In this document: piece by piece, positions 50,917-59,820 of the stretch
Layout of the letters: each line of letters starts with the position of its first letter
How positions within the stretch are numbered: position 1 is the first letter of the stretch
Assembly (NCBI RefSeq): GCF_001570405.1
Contig: NZ_BBYM01000009.1
Span: forward strand, 182,276-246,275
DNA from: Microtetraspora niveoalba
Lineage (GTDB): Bacteria; Actinomycetota; Actinomycetes; Streptosporangiales; Streptosporangiaceae
Direction: 5' to 3'
Length of the DNA: 64,000 nucleotides
Notes under the pieces: model-generated
The model's database searches: none
Seen by the model: the letters and a program-made list of their open reading frames with translations, nothing else
What the model was told of the DNA's origin: nothing
Position numbers and translations under genes: made by a program

Positions 50917-51074
50917 GCGGGCCACATTAGCAATCCTGGATACGTTCACGAGATTGCCGGAAAACGTCGTCTATCTCTGATGTTGATGTGTGTTCACGTG
51001 AAAGGACGGTCAAAGGGTGACCGCCCGCGGCGGGTCTTCTCAGCACCCGGCCCGCCTCCGTACCGGCCCTTCGG

Positions 51075-51154
51075 CAGCGGTGGTGCCCGACGTCGACAGC
51101 GGTGGCTCCGGACGTCGGCAGCGGTGTGTGAACAGCGGTGGTGCCCGACGTCAA
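51075..51154. repeat. 22-bp tandem repeat after the pseudokinase gene
   Basis: Three 22-bp copies of CAGCGGTGGTGCCCGACGTCGA and a shortened one lie immediately beyond the 3' end of the pseudokinase gene and overlap its stop codon. The rest of the gap 50917-51074 holds no gene; it must contain the promoter of the DUF2510 gene. Confidence 0.75.
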
Positions 51155-52704
51155 CAGCGGTACGAGAAGGACGCCTTGTCCTGGAGCGGCTCGCCCGAGG
51201 AGGTCGGCGACAACACCCGGAGCGTGGCCACGCCCTTGAAACGGCCGGACCCCGTCACCTCCCAGCGCAGCGGGAGCTCCACCGACGTGTCCCCGGCGAG
51301 CACGTTCTGCTCGCGCTCCGGCATCCGCACGCCGTCGCTGCGCACCCAGACGTACCTGATGCGGCCCGCGCCGCCGTTGGTGGTGACCGTGCCGACGAGC
51401 GAGGCCGTTCCGTCGCAGGAGATCGTCTTCTTGGGGCCGCGCACGTCCACCTTCTGGACGAGCACGTCCGCCGCCGGCTGGAAGCGCAGCCACAGGATGA
51501 CCACCGCGAGGAGCGCGGCGAGGAGGGCCGATCCCGCCCAGGCGCCGCGTCTGGTCCGCCGCCCGCGCCGTACGGGCCGCGCGTCGCCGCCCGCCTCCCC
51601 GGCGAACTGCGTGGTCGTCCCGGAACGCCAGATCTGGGCCGCCGTGGTGTCCGCCGGCACGCCGGGACCGAAGCGCATGACGACGTCGTCCCCACCCGCC
51701 GCACCCGCCGTGTCCGCGTGCGGGGCGGCCTGAGCGGGCTGGTCGGCCGGGCCGGGAAGGTGCAGCAGGGTGACCGCCTCGTCCGGCGGTGCGGCGGACG
51801 AAGCGGCGGACGCGGCGGCGACCGGCGTCGGGGAGGCCGGCGCAGGGGAGACGGGCGCGGGGGAGGCCGGCGCAGGGGAGACGGGCGCGGGGGAGGCCGG
51901 TACAGGGGAGACGGGCGCGGGGGAGGCCGGTACAGGGGAGACGGGGGCGGGGGAGGTCGTCGACCACACCCGCAGCGTGCCGAGCAGCGAGGCCCTGCCC
52001 GCGTACTCCTCGGGAACCGGGCCGGCGGCGAGGAGGGTGTCGCGGGCGGCGGCGAGCCCGTGGGCCGACGCGGCCGAGGCGGCCCGGTCGAACAGGACGG
52101 CCGAGCCGTCGTCGGCCCAGCTCGCGGCGAGCCCCCTGGCGAGCTGGACCCAGGCGGCGACGTCGCGTTCCGGCGAGGCCGGCTCGCCGCGTAGCGCTTC
52201 GAGCAGGCCGCGCTCGGCGAGCAGGGCCGAGCCGTCCCCGGCGATCACCACCGTGCCGGGATGCACGGCGCCGTGGGCGAGCCCGGCCGCGTGCAGGACG
52301 AGCAGGGTCTGGGCGGTCTCCGCCAGGATCGACGCCACCGCGCCGGGGCCGGGGGAGGGCCCGCCCCGGCCGAAGACGTCGGCGAGCAGGTCGGCGAGCA
52401 CCGGAACGGGCGCGCCCCCGGCGACGAGCCAGATGTCGCCCCGGGCGGTGACCAGGTCGGCGACGGGGAGCAGCCCGGCGCGGCCGCCGGGCGCCGGACC
52501 CCACTGCGCGATGAGGCGGCGGTCGGCGGTCACCGCGGCGACCAGCCGTTCGCGGGCCGCCGGGGTGGCGACCAGCGCGGGGGCGAACCGCAGCACTCCC
52601 GACGGCGTTCCCGCGGGGGAGACCGCCTCGCTCCAGGTGCCGACCTCGCCGGACCGGGTGCGCCCGGTCAGCCGGTGTCCCGCGACGGAACCGCCGTCAT
52701 CCAT
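51151..52704 (-). CDS. Membrane pseudokinase with Pro/Ala repeat and extracellular domain
   Basis: Residues 30-230 look like a protein kinase that has lost its catalytic residues. The loop aligned with HRD-x-KP-x-N reads HGAVHPGTV (144-152) and the DFG position reads AERG (163-166). Residues 251-290 are four decapeptides of the type SPAPVSPVPA, a stiff linker. A single membrane span (388-408) leads to an outside domain of about 105 residues with one Cys in ISCDG and one at the end. The gene starts on the base after the stop of the Ser/Thr kinase gene. Pseudokinases near kinases often serve as scaffolds or regulators. Confidence 0.85.
   Translation of the reverse strand: MDDGGSVAGHRLTGRTRSGEVGTWSEAVSPAGTPSGVLRFAPALVATPAARERLVAAVTADRRLIAQWGPAPGGRAGLLPVADLVTARGDIWLVAGGAPVPVLADLLADVFGRGGPSPGPGAVASILAETAQTLLVLHAAGLAHGAVHPGTVVIAGDGSALLAERGLLEALRGEPASPERDVAAWVQLARGLAASWADDGSAVLFDRAASAASAHGLAAARDTLLAAGPVPEEYAGRASLLGTLRVWSTTSPAPVSPVPASPAPVSPVPASPAPVSPAPASPAPVSPAPASPTPVAAASAASSAAPPDEAVTLLHLPGPADQPAQAAPHADTAGAAGGDDVVMRFGPGVPADTTAAQIWRSGTTTQFAGEAGGDARPVRRGRRTRRGAWAGSALLAALLAVVILWLRFQPAADVLVQKVDVRGPKKTISCDGTASLVGTVTTNGGAGRIRYVWVRSDGVRMPEREQNVLAGDTSVELPLRWEVTGSGRFKGVATLRVLSPTSSGEPLQDKASFSYRC
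51831..51950 (-). repeat. 30-bp in-frame tandem repeat in the pseudokinase linker
   Basis: Four 30-bp units (51831, 51861, 51891, 51921), nearly identical, encode the SPAPVSP(V/A)PA decapeptides. The period is a multiple of three, so unit gain or loss keeps the frame and varies linker length. Confidence 0.9.
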
Positions 52705-54309
52705 CTATCGCCGCCTCCGGTGCCGTCCCGTCATCCTCTTCACGGCCAGTGTGGCGGGTACGAGGCCGGTCGTCACCAGGCCGAGGGCGAACGCCCCCAT
52801 CGAGGCGGACGGCACCGGCGCGGACGTCAGCTGGGGCGGAGGCTCCTGCGGGGTCGTCGGCGGGTCGGTCGGCCGGACCGTGTTCGTCGGCGTGTTCGTC
52901 GACGGAGCGGTCGTGGGGGTGTTCCGCGGCTGCGTCGGCGTGGACGTCACCCCGGGAAGCTCGGGGATGTTGACCGTGTCGTCCGGCTCCGGCGTCGTCT
53001 GGCTCGGCCGGGGACGCGGGCGGGTCGGCGTCCGCGACGGCGTCGGCCGCCTGGTCGGCGACGGCTTCGCCGACGGGGCCGGCGGCGGGGTTGTCCTGAC
53101 CGCCGGCGTCGGACTGGGCGAGGGAGAAGGAGAGGGGGAGGCCGTTCTCGACGGCTTCGCCGACGGTGTGGGGGCGACGTCGGCCATCTCGGGCACGGAG
53201 TCGTCCTCGTCCTCGATGCCGAGGTCGGTCGGCGTGGTGCTCGGGGTCTCGATCGTCGTGCCGGCCCGCAGTTCGGCGTCGCCGAACGACCCGACGAGCG
53301 TCGCGGCGCCTCCGCCGACCACCGCGACCGCGATCGCGACCAGGCCGATCCTGACGCTGATCTTCGTGAGCGGGCTGCCGCCGACGTGGGTCTCGGCGAG
53401 GGTCGTCGTGGCCTCCGGCGGCTCCTCGGCCAGCGGGAAGAACGGGAGCAGCAGGCCGGCGAGCGCGGCCAGCCGCCGCCGTCCCCGGTCCTCCCAGGCG
53501 GGGCCGTACGCCTCGCCGGCGACGGACTCCAGCTCCCGGAGGAACGCCTCGGCCGACGGGTGCCGGTCGGCCGGGTTCTTGGCCATGCCGCGCTCGATCA
53601 GCCCCTGCAGGGCGTGGGGCACCTCGTCGACCGGCGGGGGCGTGGACTGGTGCTGGCGGGCGAGCGCCGGCAGGCTCTGCGCCCGGAAGGGCCGGGTGCC
53701 GGTGAGGCACTCGAAGAACACCACGGTCGCGGCGTACACGTCGGTGGCCCGGCTCGCCTGGCTGCCCGACCACTGCTCCGGCGCCATGTACGGCGGCGTC
53801 CCGGAGGCGCCGACCCCCTCGCCCGCCCTGGCGGCGATCCCGAAGTCGACCAGCTTGCTCATGCCGTCGGCCTCGACGAGCACGTTCTCGGGCTTGTAGT
53901 CGCGGTGGACCACCCCGACGGCGTGCGCGGCGGCCAGCCCGAGCAGCGAGCCCTTCAACACGGTGAGGGCCGCCTCGGGCCCGGTCGGCCCCTCCGAACG
54001 GAGCATCGTGCGCAGCGAGACGCCGTCGACGAGCTCCATGACGATCGCGGCGCCGAGGGGCGCCTCGATGTACTCGTAGAACCGCGCGGCGTGCGGGCTG
54101 GGCTCCATGAGGGCGAGGAGGTGCGCCTCCTGGCGGAACCTGCCCACGAAGTTGAGATCGGAGCGCAGCTCGTCGGAGAGGTACTTGATCGCCACCTGTA
54201 TGCCGTCGGCGTCGTGCCTGGCGAGGACGACACGGCCCCCGCCCCCCGTGCCCAGCTCTCGTATCTCGGTGTATCCGGGGGCACTCCAGGCGCCCGTCTG
54301 CCCGTACAT
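52705..54309 (-). CDS. PknB-like Ser/Thr protein kinase, membrane-anchored
   Basis: The N-terminal kinase domain has the glycine loop GTGGGGRVVLA (20-30), VAIK (Lys42), HRDYKPENV (135-143), DFG (155-157) and APE (176-178), so it should be active. A membrane span lies near residues 325-345, followed by a Pro/Thr/Ser-rich extracellular stalk and a second hydrophobic stretch near the C-terminus with a basic tail (RHRRRR). There are no PASTA repeats, so the sensed ligand is unknown. The pseudokinase gene follows with no gap (stop and start abut), suggesting a functional pair. Confidence 0.92.
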   Translation of the reverse strand: MYGQTGAWSAPGYTEIRELGTGGGGRVVLARHDADGIQVAIKYLSDELRSDLNFVGRFRQEAHLLALMEPSPHAARFYEYIEAPLGAAIVMELVDGVSLRTMLRSEGPTGPEAALTVLKGSLLGLAAAHAVGVVHRDYKPENVLVEADGMSKLVDFGIAARAGEGVGASGTPPYMAPEQWSGSQASRATDVYAATVVFFECLTGTRPFRAQSLPALARQHQSTPPPVDEVPHALQGLIERGMAKNPADRHPSAEAFLRELESVAGEAYGPAWEDRGRRRLAALAGLLLPFFPLAEEPPEATTTLAETHVGGSPLTKISVRIGLVAIAVAVVGGGAATLVGSFGDAELRAGTTIETPSTTPTDLGIEDEDDSVPEMADVAPTPSAKPSRTASPSPSPSPSPTPAVRTTPPPAPSAKPSPTRRPTPSRTPTRPRPRPSQTTPEPDDTVNIPELPGVTSTPTQPRNTPTTAPSTNTPTNTVRPTDPPTTPQEPPPQLTSAPVPSASMGAFALGLVTTGLVPATLAVKRMTGRHRRRR

Positions 54310-54384
54310 CCGGTCTCCTCATCGACCCATGACGAGACCGTAGCTTAGTGATTGATCACTAAATAAGCCGAAAAGTCGTGAAAG

Positions 54385-55038
54385 TCAGTCACGAACCGCA
54401 TTTGGCCTGCGAAGAACGTGCTCCGGGACCGGGACGCCGGGGGCGAGCCTGGGGTCCGGTTCCGGGGCGCCCCAGGTGCTCCGCAACGGCAGCACCCCCG
54501 CCCAGAGCGGCAGCGCGTAGTCCTCCTCGTCGTCCGACGGAGGGCCCTGCCGTATCTTGACGGACGCCTCCTCCAGGGAGAGGGCGAGCACGGCGGTGGC
54601 GGCGAGCTCCTTCCCGCTCGGTGGCCGGACCACGTCCCACTGGCCGGGGGCGAGCTGCTCGGTGATCGCGCGCAGGCCGTCGAGGCGCTCGCCGTCGTCC
54701 TCGACCTCCCGGGCGAAGCCGTAGATCATCGCCGAGCGGTAGTTCACGGAGTGGTGGAACGCCGATCTCGCCAGTACGACGCCGTCCAGGTGGGTGACCG
54801 TCACGCAGACCGGCGAGGCGTACGCGGCGCGCAGCGAGGCGGCTCCCGTGGACCCGTGGAGGTACAGCGTCTCGCCGATGCGGCCGTACCCGGTGGGGAT
54901 CACTCTCGGCGAGCCGTCCACCAGGACGCCCAGGTGGCAGATGAGCCCGGCGTCCAGGACGGCGTGCAGGTCGGCGCGGTCCGTGCGGGCCCGCTTCTTG
55001 CCGCGCTTAATCACGGTTTGGGGTGTTCCGGAAAGCAT
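54385..55038 (-). CDS. Pyridoxamine 5'-phosphate oxidase-like flavoprotein
   Basis: The protein (217 aa) has the split-barrel flavin fold of PNPOx-like proteins: LHAVLDAGLICHLGVLVDGSPRVIPTGY near the start, LYLHGSTGAASLRAA, VCVTVTHLDGVVLARSAFHHSVNYRSAMIYG. Family members oxidise or bind vitamin B6 phosphates, F420 or heme. The divergent gene is a PdxR/MocR-type regulator using PLP as effector, which suggests a link to B6 metabolism (inference). The ATG at 55038 is preferred; the longer frame overlaps the regulator. Confidence 0.87.
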   Translation of the reverse strand: MLSGTPQTVIKRGKKRARTDRADLHAVLDAGLICHLGVLVDGSPRVIPTGYGRIGETLYLHGSTGAASLRAAYASPVCVTVTHLDGVVLARSAFHHSVNYRSAMIYGFAREVEDDGERLDGLRAITEQLAPGQWDVVRPPSGKELAATAVLALSLEEASVKIRQGPPSDDEEDYALPLWAGVLPLRSTWGAPEPDPRLAPGVPVPEHVLRRPNAVRD

Positions 55039-55073
55039 GTCCGTTACGTTAGGAGCCGGGTGGACCGCTGAAC

Positions 55074-56504
55074 ATGGCCACTTCCGAGAACGAACGGGGA
55101 ACCACTTTGCGGGCGCACGTCGACCTTCCGCTGGCCGTGGACCGGCACTCACCCGTCGCGCTCGCCGTCCAGGTGGCCGACCAGCTCCGGGACGCGATGC
55201 GCGGCGGAGGGCTGCGGGCGGGCGAGCGGCTGCCGTCCAGCCGGGCGCTCGCCGCGCTGCTCGGCGTCAGCCGCACCGTCGTGACCGACGCCTACCAGCA
55301 GCTCTACGCCGAGGGCTGGCTCGACGGCAGGCGCGGCTCCGGCACGTACGTCGCGGACATCCCGGCGACGCCGGTCGCCCGGGCGGTCAGTGCGGTCCCG
55401 GTCGTCCAGGCGGGCCCGGCCGACCCGGCCGACCCGTTCGCTCCGGTGGAGGCGGGCCTGGTCGACCTGCGGGCGGGGCGGCCGTGGGTGCTCGGGCACG
55501 ACGCCGCCGCGTGGCGGCGGGCCTGGCGCCGCGCCGGGGACGCGCCGCCCGACGACCGCCCCGACCCCCGCGGCCACCCCGACCTGCGCGCGCTGCTCGC
55601 CGACCACCTCCGCACCGCCCGGGCCGTACCGGTCGGGCCGGAGAGCGTGCTGGTGACGCGGGGCACCGGGCACGGGATCGACCTGTTCGCCGCGTCCCTG
55701 CTCGCGCCCGGCGCCCGCGCGGGCGTGGAGGAGCCCGGCTACCGGGTGGCCAGGCACGTGCTGCGGGCGCGCGGAGCCGAGATCGTGCCCTGCCCGGTGG
55801 ACGACCAGGGCGTGATCGTCGACGAGCTGCCGGACGACCTGGACGTCCTGTACACGACCCCGGCCCACCAGTTCCCGCTCGGCGGTCGGCTGCCCGTCGC
55901 CCGGCGCGAACGGCTCCTCGCCTGGTCCCGCCGCACCGGCGCGCTCATCGTCGAGGACGACTACGACGCGGAGTTCCGCTACGACGTCGCGCCGCTGCCC
56001 GCGTTGTACGGGCTCGACCCCTCGCGTGTCGTGCTGCTCGGCACCCTCTCGAAGTCGCTGAGCCCCGACGTGGGGCTCGGCTGGCTGGTGGCCGCGCCCG
56101 AGCTGCTCGCGAAGGTCGCCGCGCGCAGGAAGCTGCTCGGCGACCGCACCTCCGGCCCGGTGCAGCGCGCGGTCACCACCCTGCTGCGGCGCGGCGACCT
56201 GGACCGGCACCTGCGCCGGATGCGCCTGGAGTACGCGCGGCGCCGGGCCGCCGTCGTCGAGATCCTCGGGCCGCTCGTGAAGGGCGACACCGCCGGCCTG
56301 CACGTCCTCGTCGAGCTGCCCGAGGAGGCGGTCGGCCCGCTGGTGGAGGAGGCGCGGGCGCGCGGCGTGCTGCTCGACACCACCGTCCGGCACCACCACG
56401 GGCCGGTCCGGGTCCACGGGCTGGTCCTGGGGTACGGATCGGCGTCGCTCGCCGACGTCAGGCGCGGCTGCGCCGTCATCCGGGAGCTGGCCGGGGATCT
56501 GTGA
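55074..56504 (+). CDS. PdxR/MocR-family regulator (GntR helix-turn-helix plus aminotransferase domain)
   Basis: The 476-residue protein has a GntR winged helix (AGERLPSSRALAALLGVSRTVVTDAYQQL) and a fold-type I aminotransferase domain with the PLP Lys in LGTLSKSLSPDVGLG. Such regulators sense PLP or an amine and often control B6 genes or aminotransferases. It diverges from the PNPOx-like gene with 35 bp between the starts, so one operator can serve both. Autoregulation and control of that gene are expected. Confidence 0.93.
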   Translation: MATSENERGTTLRAHVDLPLAVDRHSPVALAVQVADQLRDAMRGGGLRAGERLPSSRALAALLGVSRTVVTDAYQQLYAEGWLDGRRGSGTYVADIPATPVARAVSAVPVVQAGPADPADPFAPVEAGLVDLRAGRPWVLGHDAAAWRRAWRRAGDAPPDDRPDPRGHPDLRALLADHLRTARAVPVGPESVLVTRGTGHGIDLFAASLLAPGARAGVEEPGYRVARHVLRARGAEIVPCPVDDQGVIVDELPDDLDVLYTTPAHQFPLGGRLPVARRERLLAWSRRTGALIVEDDYDAEFRYDVAPLPALYGLDPSRVVLLGTLSKSLSPDVGLGWLVAAPELLAKVAARRKLLGDRTSGPVQRAVTTLLRRGDLDRHLRRMRLEYARRRAAVVEILGPLVKGDTAGLHVLVELPEEAVGPLVEEARARGVLLDTTVRHHHGPVRVHGLVLGYGSASLADVRRGCAVIRELAGDL

Positions 56505-56521
56505 CGGGGCTCGTGGAGCGG

Positions 56522-57124
56522 TCAGATGACCCGTTCGAGCACGCGGAACTCCTCGCGCGGGCGGGGCAGCGCGAAGGCGGGCACGCTCTCACCGGTGATC
56601 CGGTTGACGTCTATGCCGCCGGGATCGCCCTCGACCGTCCCCGGCACCTGCGAGTGGCCGAAGTGGCCGCCGCGGGACCAGAGGCGGCGGCTGCGCTCGG
56701 CCGCCAGCGAGTGCGGCGAGGGCAGCGGAGGCCCGGCGGGCCAGCGCCTCGGCACCCGCCAGGCGTCCAGCCAGGTGAGGATGTCGTCCAGTCCGTCGAG
56801 CTTGCCGTCGGTGAAGGGGTGCTCCACCGAGCCGAGCACGCGGATCTGCACGCACACCCGCCCCTCCCGTCCCCGTTCGCCCGGCAGTCCGCGGGCCGCG
56901 CGTGTGGGGGGAAGCGACTGGGCGATCTCGCCGGTCACGGGGTTCCAGACCAGGTGGGCCGGGCACCCGAGCTGGATCATGCGTTGGGCGGCGGACTTGG
57001 CCGACACCGCGAGAGGGTCGGTCGGCCAGATGAACCAGACGGCTCTCGGAACTCCGCCGATCATGGGGCCGGAGTCCTCGGGAGCGGGAATTCGGCTGGC
57101 GCCGGGCATCCATGCGTGGGCCAC
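56522..57124 (-). CDS. Amidase_2/PGRP-like protein with a probably lost zinc site
   Basis: The 200-residue protein has the layout of an N-acetylmuramoyl-L-alanine amidase of the PGRP type: VPRAVWFIWPTDP near residues 25-37, HLVWNPVTGEIAQSLPPTRAARGL, VCVQIRVLGSVEHPFTD, GGHFGHSQVPGTVEGDPGGID. Where active relatives, as I remember them, have a zinc His in a VWHTT-type segment, this protein has VWFIW, so it may bind peptidoglycan without cutting it. No signal peptide is evident. It stands alone between a regulator and a polysaccharide deacetylase. Confidence 0.7.
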   Translation of the reverse strand: MAHAWMPGASRIPAPEDSGPMIGGVPRAVWFIWPTDPLAVSAKSAAQRMIQLGCPAHLVWNPVTGEIAQSLPPTRAARGLPGERGREGRVCVQIRVLGSVEHPFTDGKLDGLDDILTWLDAWRVPRRWPAGPPLPSPHSLAAERSRRLWSRGGHFGHSQVPGTVEGDPGGIDVNRITGESVPAFALPRPREEFRVLERVI

Positions 57125-57199
57125 TGTGCCCCCTCAATCGTCGATCGCCCTGATTTCTCCCCTTATGTGCCAGAGCTGACACCTCGGGACGCCCGATTG

Positions 57200-58000
57200 T
57201 TACTGGCGAGTGGCAATCTTGCGCAGGCCGTACCGCGTGCGGCGGACGACGGCGTATCCCTTGGTCAGGGTGCGCTCCTTGAGGTAGACGAGAGGGATGC
57301 CGCGGCCCTCCACCGCGAGCGAGAACCGGGTCATCGTGGTGCCCCTGCCCACCGTGAGCCGGGGGATGGCCAGCTCGTCGTGCCGGTCGGCGGCGACCGC
57401 GTTGCCCACCGCGCAGGCCGCCCAGAAACCCGCACGGCGCACCTCCCGGCGCACCCGCGCGCTCGAATAGCCGTACGGGTAGGCCATGGTCGTCACCGGG
57501 CGGCCGATCCGGTCCTCGATCAACGCCTTGTTACGGCGGAGTTCCTGCCGCAGCTCGTGGTCGCCGATCTGGTCGAGCTGGGGGTGGCTGTGGCTGTGCC
57601 CGGCGATCTCCACCCCGTGCTCGGCCGCCTCGCGCGCCTGCCCCCACGACAGCGTGCGGTCCAGCGGCAGGCCGGCCGCCTCCGCCCCGGCGTCGGACAC
57701 CCAGCCGCTCGTCAGGAACACCGTGGCGGGGAAACCCAGCCGGTCGAGCACGGGGAGCGCCTCCTCGTGGAAGTCGGCGTACCCGTCGTCGAAGGTGATG
57801 ACCACCGGGCGGTCCGGCAGGGCGGGCCCCGTGCCGTGCAGCGACGCGACCAGGTCGGCCACCGTGAGCGGGGTGAACCCCGAGTCCCGCAGGTATCCGA
57901 GCTGGTCGGCGAAGTCCCCCGGCCGCACCGCGAGCGGCCTCGTTTCCGGAGTCGGCCGGTCCGTCACCGAGTGGTACATCAGGATCGGGACCCTCGTCAC
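57200..58000 (-). CDS. Polysaccharide deacetylase (carbohydrate esterase 4-like)
   Basis: The protein (266 aa) starts VTRVPILMYHSVTD, typical of the NodB-type group, and carries the catalytic VITFDDGYADF (Asp pair) and metal ligands HSHSHPQLD (H-x3-H). The motif TTMAYPYGYSS follows. It removes acetyl groups from a glycan. It is the last gene of a leftward operon with two glycosyltransferases and a small membrane protein; its GTG start overlaps the upstream stop (57997-58000). No signal peptide is present, so the substrate may be a lipid-linked precursor or secreted by another route. Confidence 0.92.
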   Translation of the reverse strand: MTRVPILMYHSVTDRPTPETRPLAVRPGDFADQLGYLRDSGFTPLTVADLVASLHGTGPALPDRPVVITFDDGYADFHEEALPVLDRLGFPATVFLTSGWVSDAGAEAAGLPLDRTLSWGQAREAAEHGVEIAGHSHSHPQLDQIGDHELRQELRRNKALIEDRIGRPVTTMAYPYGYSSARVRREVRRAGFWAACAVGNAVAADRHDELAIPRLTVGRGTTMTRFSLAVEGRGIPLVYLKERTLTKGYAVVRRTRYGLRKIATRQ

Positions 58001-58953
58001 GAGCGCCTCCTCAGACGCAGCCCGCCGACCAGGTAGCCCCACGTCGTCCAGGTCAGGCCGACCACGATCGCGCCCGCCCGGCCCAGGCCCGCGAGGTCGC
58101 CGCGTACGGCGTCGCCGAGGCCGCGCAGCACGCCGAGCGGGAGCGTCCTGAAGGTGTAGCCGCGCTCGCTGGAGAGCCCGTCGCCCGCGCCCACGCTGCG
58201 CGTGACGATCGCCTTGGACAGCCCCTCGGCGTAGCAGCGGGCCCGGAAGTAGGCGAACCGCGACCGCTCGGCGGACACCTTGTGCCCGATGGCCGCGTCC
58301 GGCTCGAACAGCAGCACCGCCCCCGGCCGCCGCTGCGTCAGCCGGATGCAGAACTCGGTCTCCTCGCAGCCCAGCGGGCGGCTCCTGCGCCCCTGGACGT
58401 TGCGCCCGATGCCCGTGCTGAACCCGCCGACCCCGCCGACGACCTCGCGGCGGAACGCGGCGTTGCCGCCCATCACGTTGCGGATCGGGGCCCGCTCGAC
58501 CGGCATCCCGCGATAGGTGCAGCCGACCGTCCAGTCGAACTCCTCCGGAAACCAGCGGGGACGCCGCCCCGCCGCCCACAGCGGCCGGGTCAGCCCGCCG
58601 ACCCCGGCCACCGCCGGGTCGGCGAACCCCGTCTCGAACGCCGCGAGCCATCCCGGCTCGGCCACCGCGTCGTCGTCGAGGAAGGCCACGACGTCGCCGC
58701 GGGCGATCTCCACCCCCGTGTTCTTGCCGCCGGACAGGCCCCGCTCGTGGGCGTTCTCCACCACGACCGCGTCGGGATGCTCCCGCTTGAGCCGCAGGTG
58801 CAGGTCGGGGTTGTGGTCCACCACCAGGATCAGCTCGTACGGCGGGCGGCGCTGGCCGCGGACCGATTCGACCGCGGCCGCGATGTCGTCCCAGCGGTCC
58901 TCGGTGTAGACGCAGATGACGACCGAGGTCCGCACCGGCGCGGGAGCCGTCAT
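57997..58953 (-). CDS. Family 2 glycosyltransferase
   Basis: The 318-residue protein has the GT-A core: TSVVICVYTEDRWDDI, ELILVVDHNPD, GKNTGVEIARGDVVAFLDDDA with the DxD motif, and the acceptor-site region GCEETEFCIRL. A hydrophobic segment near the C-terminus may anchor it. It transfers a sugar from a nucleotide donor to an unknown acceptor. It overlaps both neighbours by four bases. Confidence 0.9.
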   Translation of the reverse strand: MTAPAPVRTSVVICVYTEDRWDDIAAAVESVRGQRRPPYELILVVDHNPDLHLRLKREHPDAVVVENAHERGLSGGKNTGVEIARGDVVAFLDDDAVAEPGWLAAFETGFADPAVAGVGGLTRPLWAAGRRPRWFPEEFDWTVGCTYRGMPVERAPIRNVMGGNAAFRREVVGGVGGFSTGIGRNVQGRRSRPLGCEETEFCIRLTQRRPGAVLLFEPDAAIGHKVSAERSRFAYFRARCYAEGLSKAIVTRSVGAGDGLSSERGYTFRTLPLGVLRGLGDAVRGDLAGLGRAGAIVVGLTWTTWGYLVGGLRLRRRS

Positions 58954-59771
58954 GCCGCCCCCTGGTCGGCGGCCTGGGCGGCGGCGGGGGCGGGGTGCCG
59001 CGCGGCCGGCCGCCGCCGCTCCCGCAGGATCGTGCGCAGGACGCGCAGGCCGTCCCGGACCGCGTTCAGGTTGCTCTCGCCGTGCAGGCGGCAGCGCTCG
59101 TGGCTCGGCACCTCGTGAACCCGCAGCCCGGCCCGGGCCGCGCGGATGTTCATCAGCGTCTCGACCTCGAAGCCCTCGCAGTCGAGGTCGAGCGCCGGCA
59201 GGTGCCGGGCCCAGAACGCGTTGTAGCCGTAGCACAGGTCCGTGTAGCGGGTGCCGTAGATGCGGTTGACCATCGCGCGCAGCAGCGTGTTGCCGAGCCT
59301 GCGGGTGAAGGTGAGGTCGTCGCTCCCGCCGCCGGGGATGTACCGCGAGCCCTTGGCGAAGTCGGCGCCGCTCACCAGCGCGCTGACGAACTGGACGATC
59401 TCGCGCCCGTCGGTCGAGCCGTCCGCGTCGATCATGACGATGATCTCGCCGGTGCAGGCCGCGAACCCCTCGGCCAGCGCGTCGCCCTTGCCCCGCCCGC
59501 GCTGGTTGACGACGCGCAGCCCCGGCCGCAGCCGCCGGGCGACGGCGACGGTCTCGTCGGTGGAGTGGCCGTCGACCAGCACGACCTCGTGGATCCAGGA
59601 GGGCAGCGTGGCGAAGACGTGCGGGAGGTTCTCGGCCTCGTTCATGGCGGGGACGACCACGCTGACCGTGGGCGCGATGGCCAGGTGGGGCCCGAGTGGG
59701 GTGAAACGGCGGCCGGCCGGCAGCGGGCGCAGGGCCGCGAACGGGGAGGTGGCGCTGGGCTCGGGACTCAT
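58950..59771 (-). CDS. Family 2 glycosyltransferase (dolichol-phosphate-mannose synthase-like)
   Basis: The 273-residue protein has SVVVPAMNEAENLPHVFATLP, VVLVDGHSTDETVAVARR, GDALAEGFAACTGEIIVMIDADGS and the YTDLCYGYNAFW segment, like polyprenyl-phosphate glucosyl/mannosyltransferases (DPM1/UgtP-type). It may load a lipid carrier for the second glycosyltransferase. The ATG at 59771 is used; one 11 codons upstream (59804) is in frame and follows no better ribosome site. It overlaps the next gene by four bases. Confidence 0.9.
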   Translation of the reverse strand: MSPEPSATSPFAALRPLPAGRRFTPLGPHLAIAPTVSVVVPAMNEAENLPHVFATLPSWIHEVVLVDGHSTDETVAVARRLRPGLRVVNQRGRGKGDALAEGFAACTGEIIVMIDADGSTDGREIVQFVSALVSGADFAKGSRYIPGGGSDDLTFTRRLGNTLLRAMVNRIYGTRYTDLCYGYNAFWARHLPALDLDCEGFEVETLMNIRAARAGLRVHEVPSHERCRLHGESNLNAVRDGLRVLRTILRERRRPAARHPAPAAAQAADQGAA

Positions 59772-59820
59772 GGTGACTGGACGTCCTTCCGGTCGGTCTG
59801 GCATGAGCGGGGACCCCTTC

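Noticed and set aside
54794..58036. Open frame of 1080 codons across the PNPOx, MocR and amidase-like genes
   Set aside because: No domain is present and three well-supported genes occupy the same DNA in other frames.
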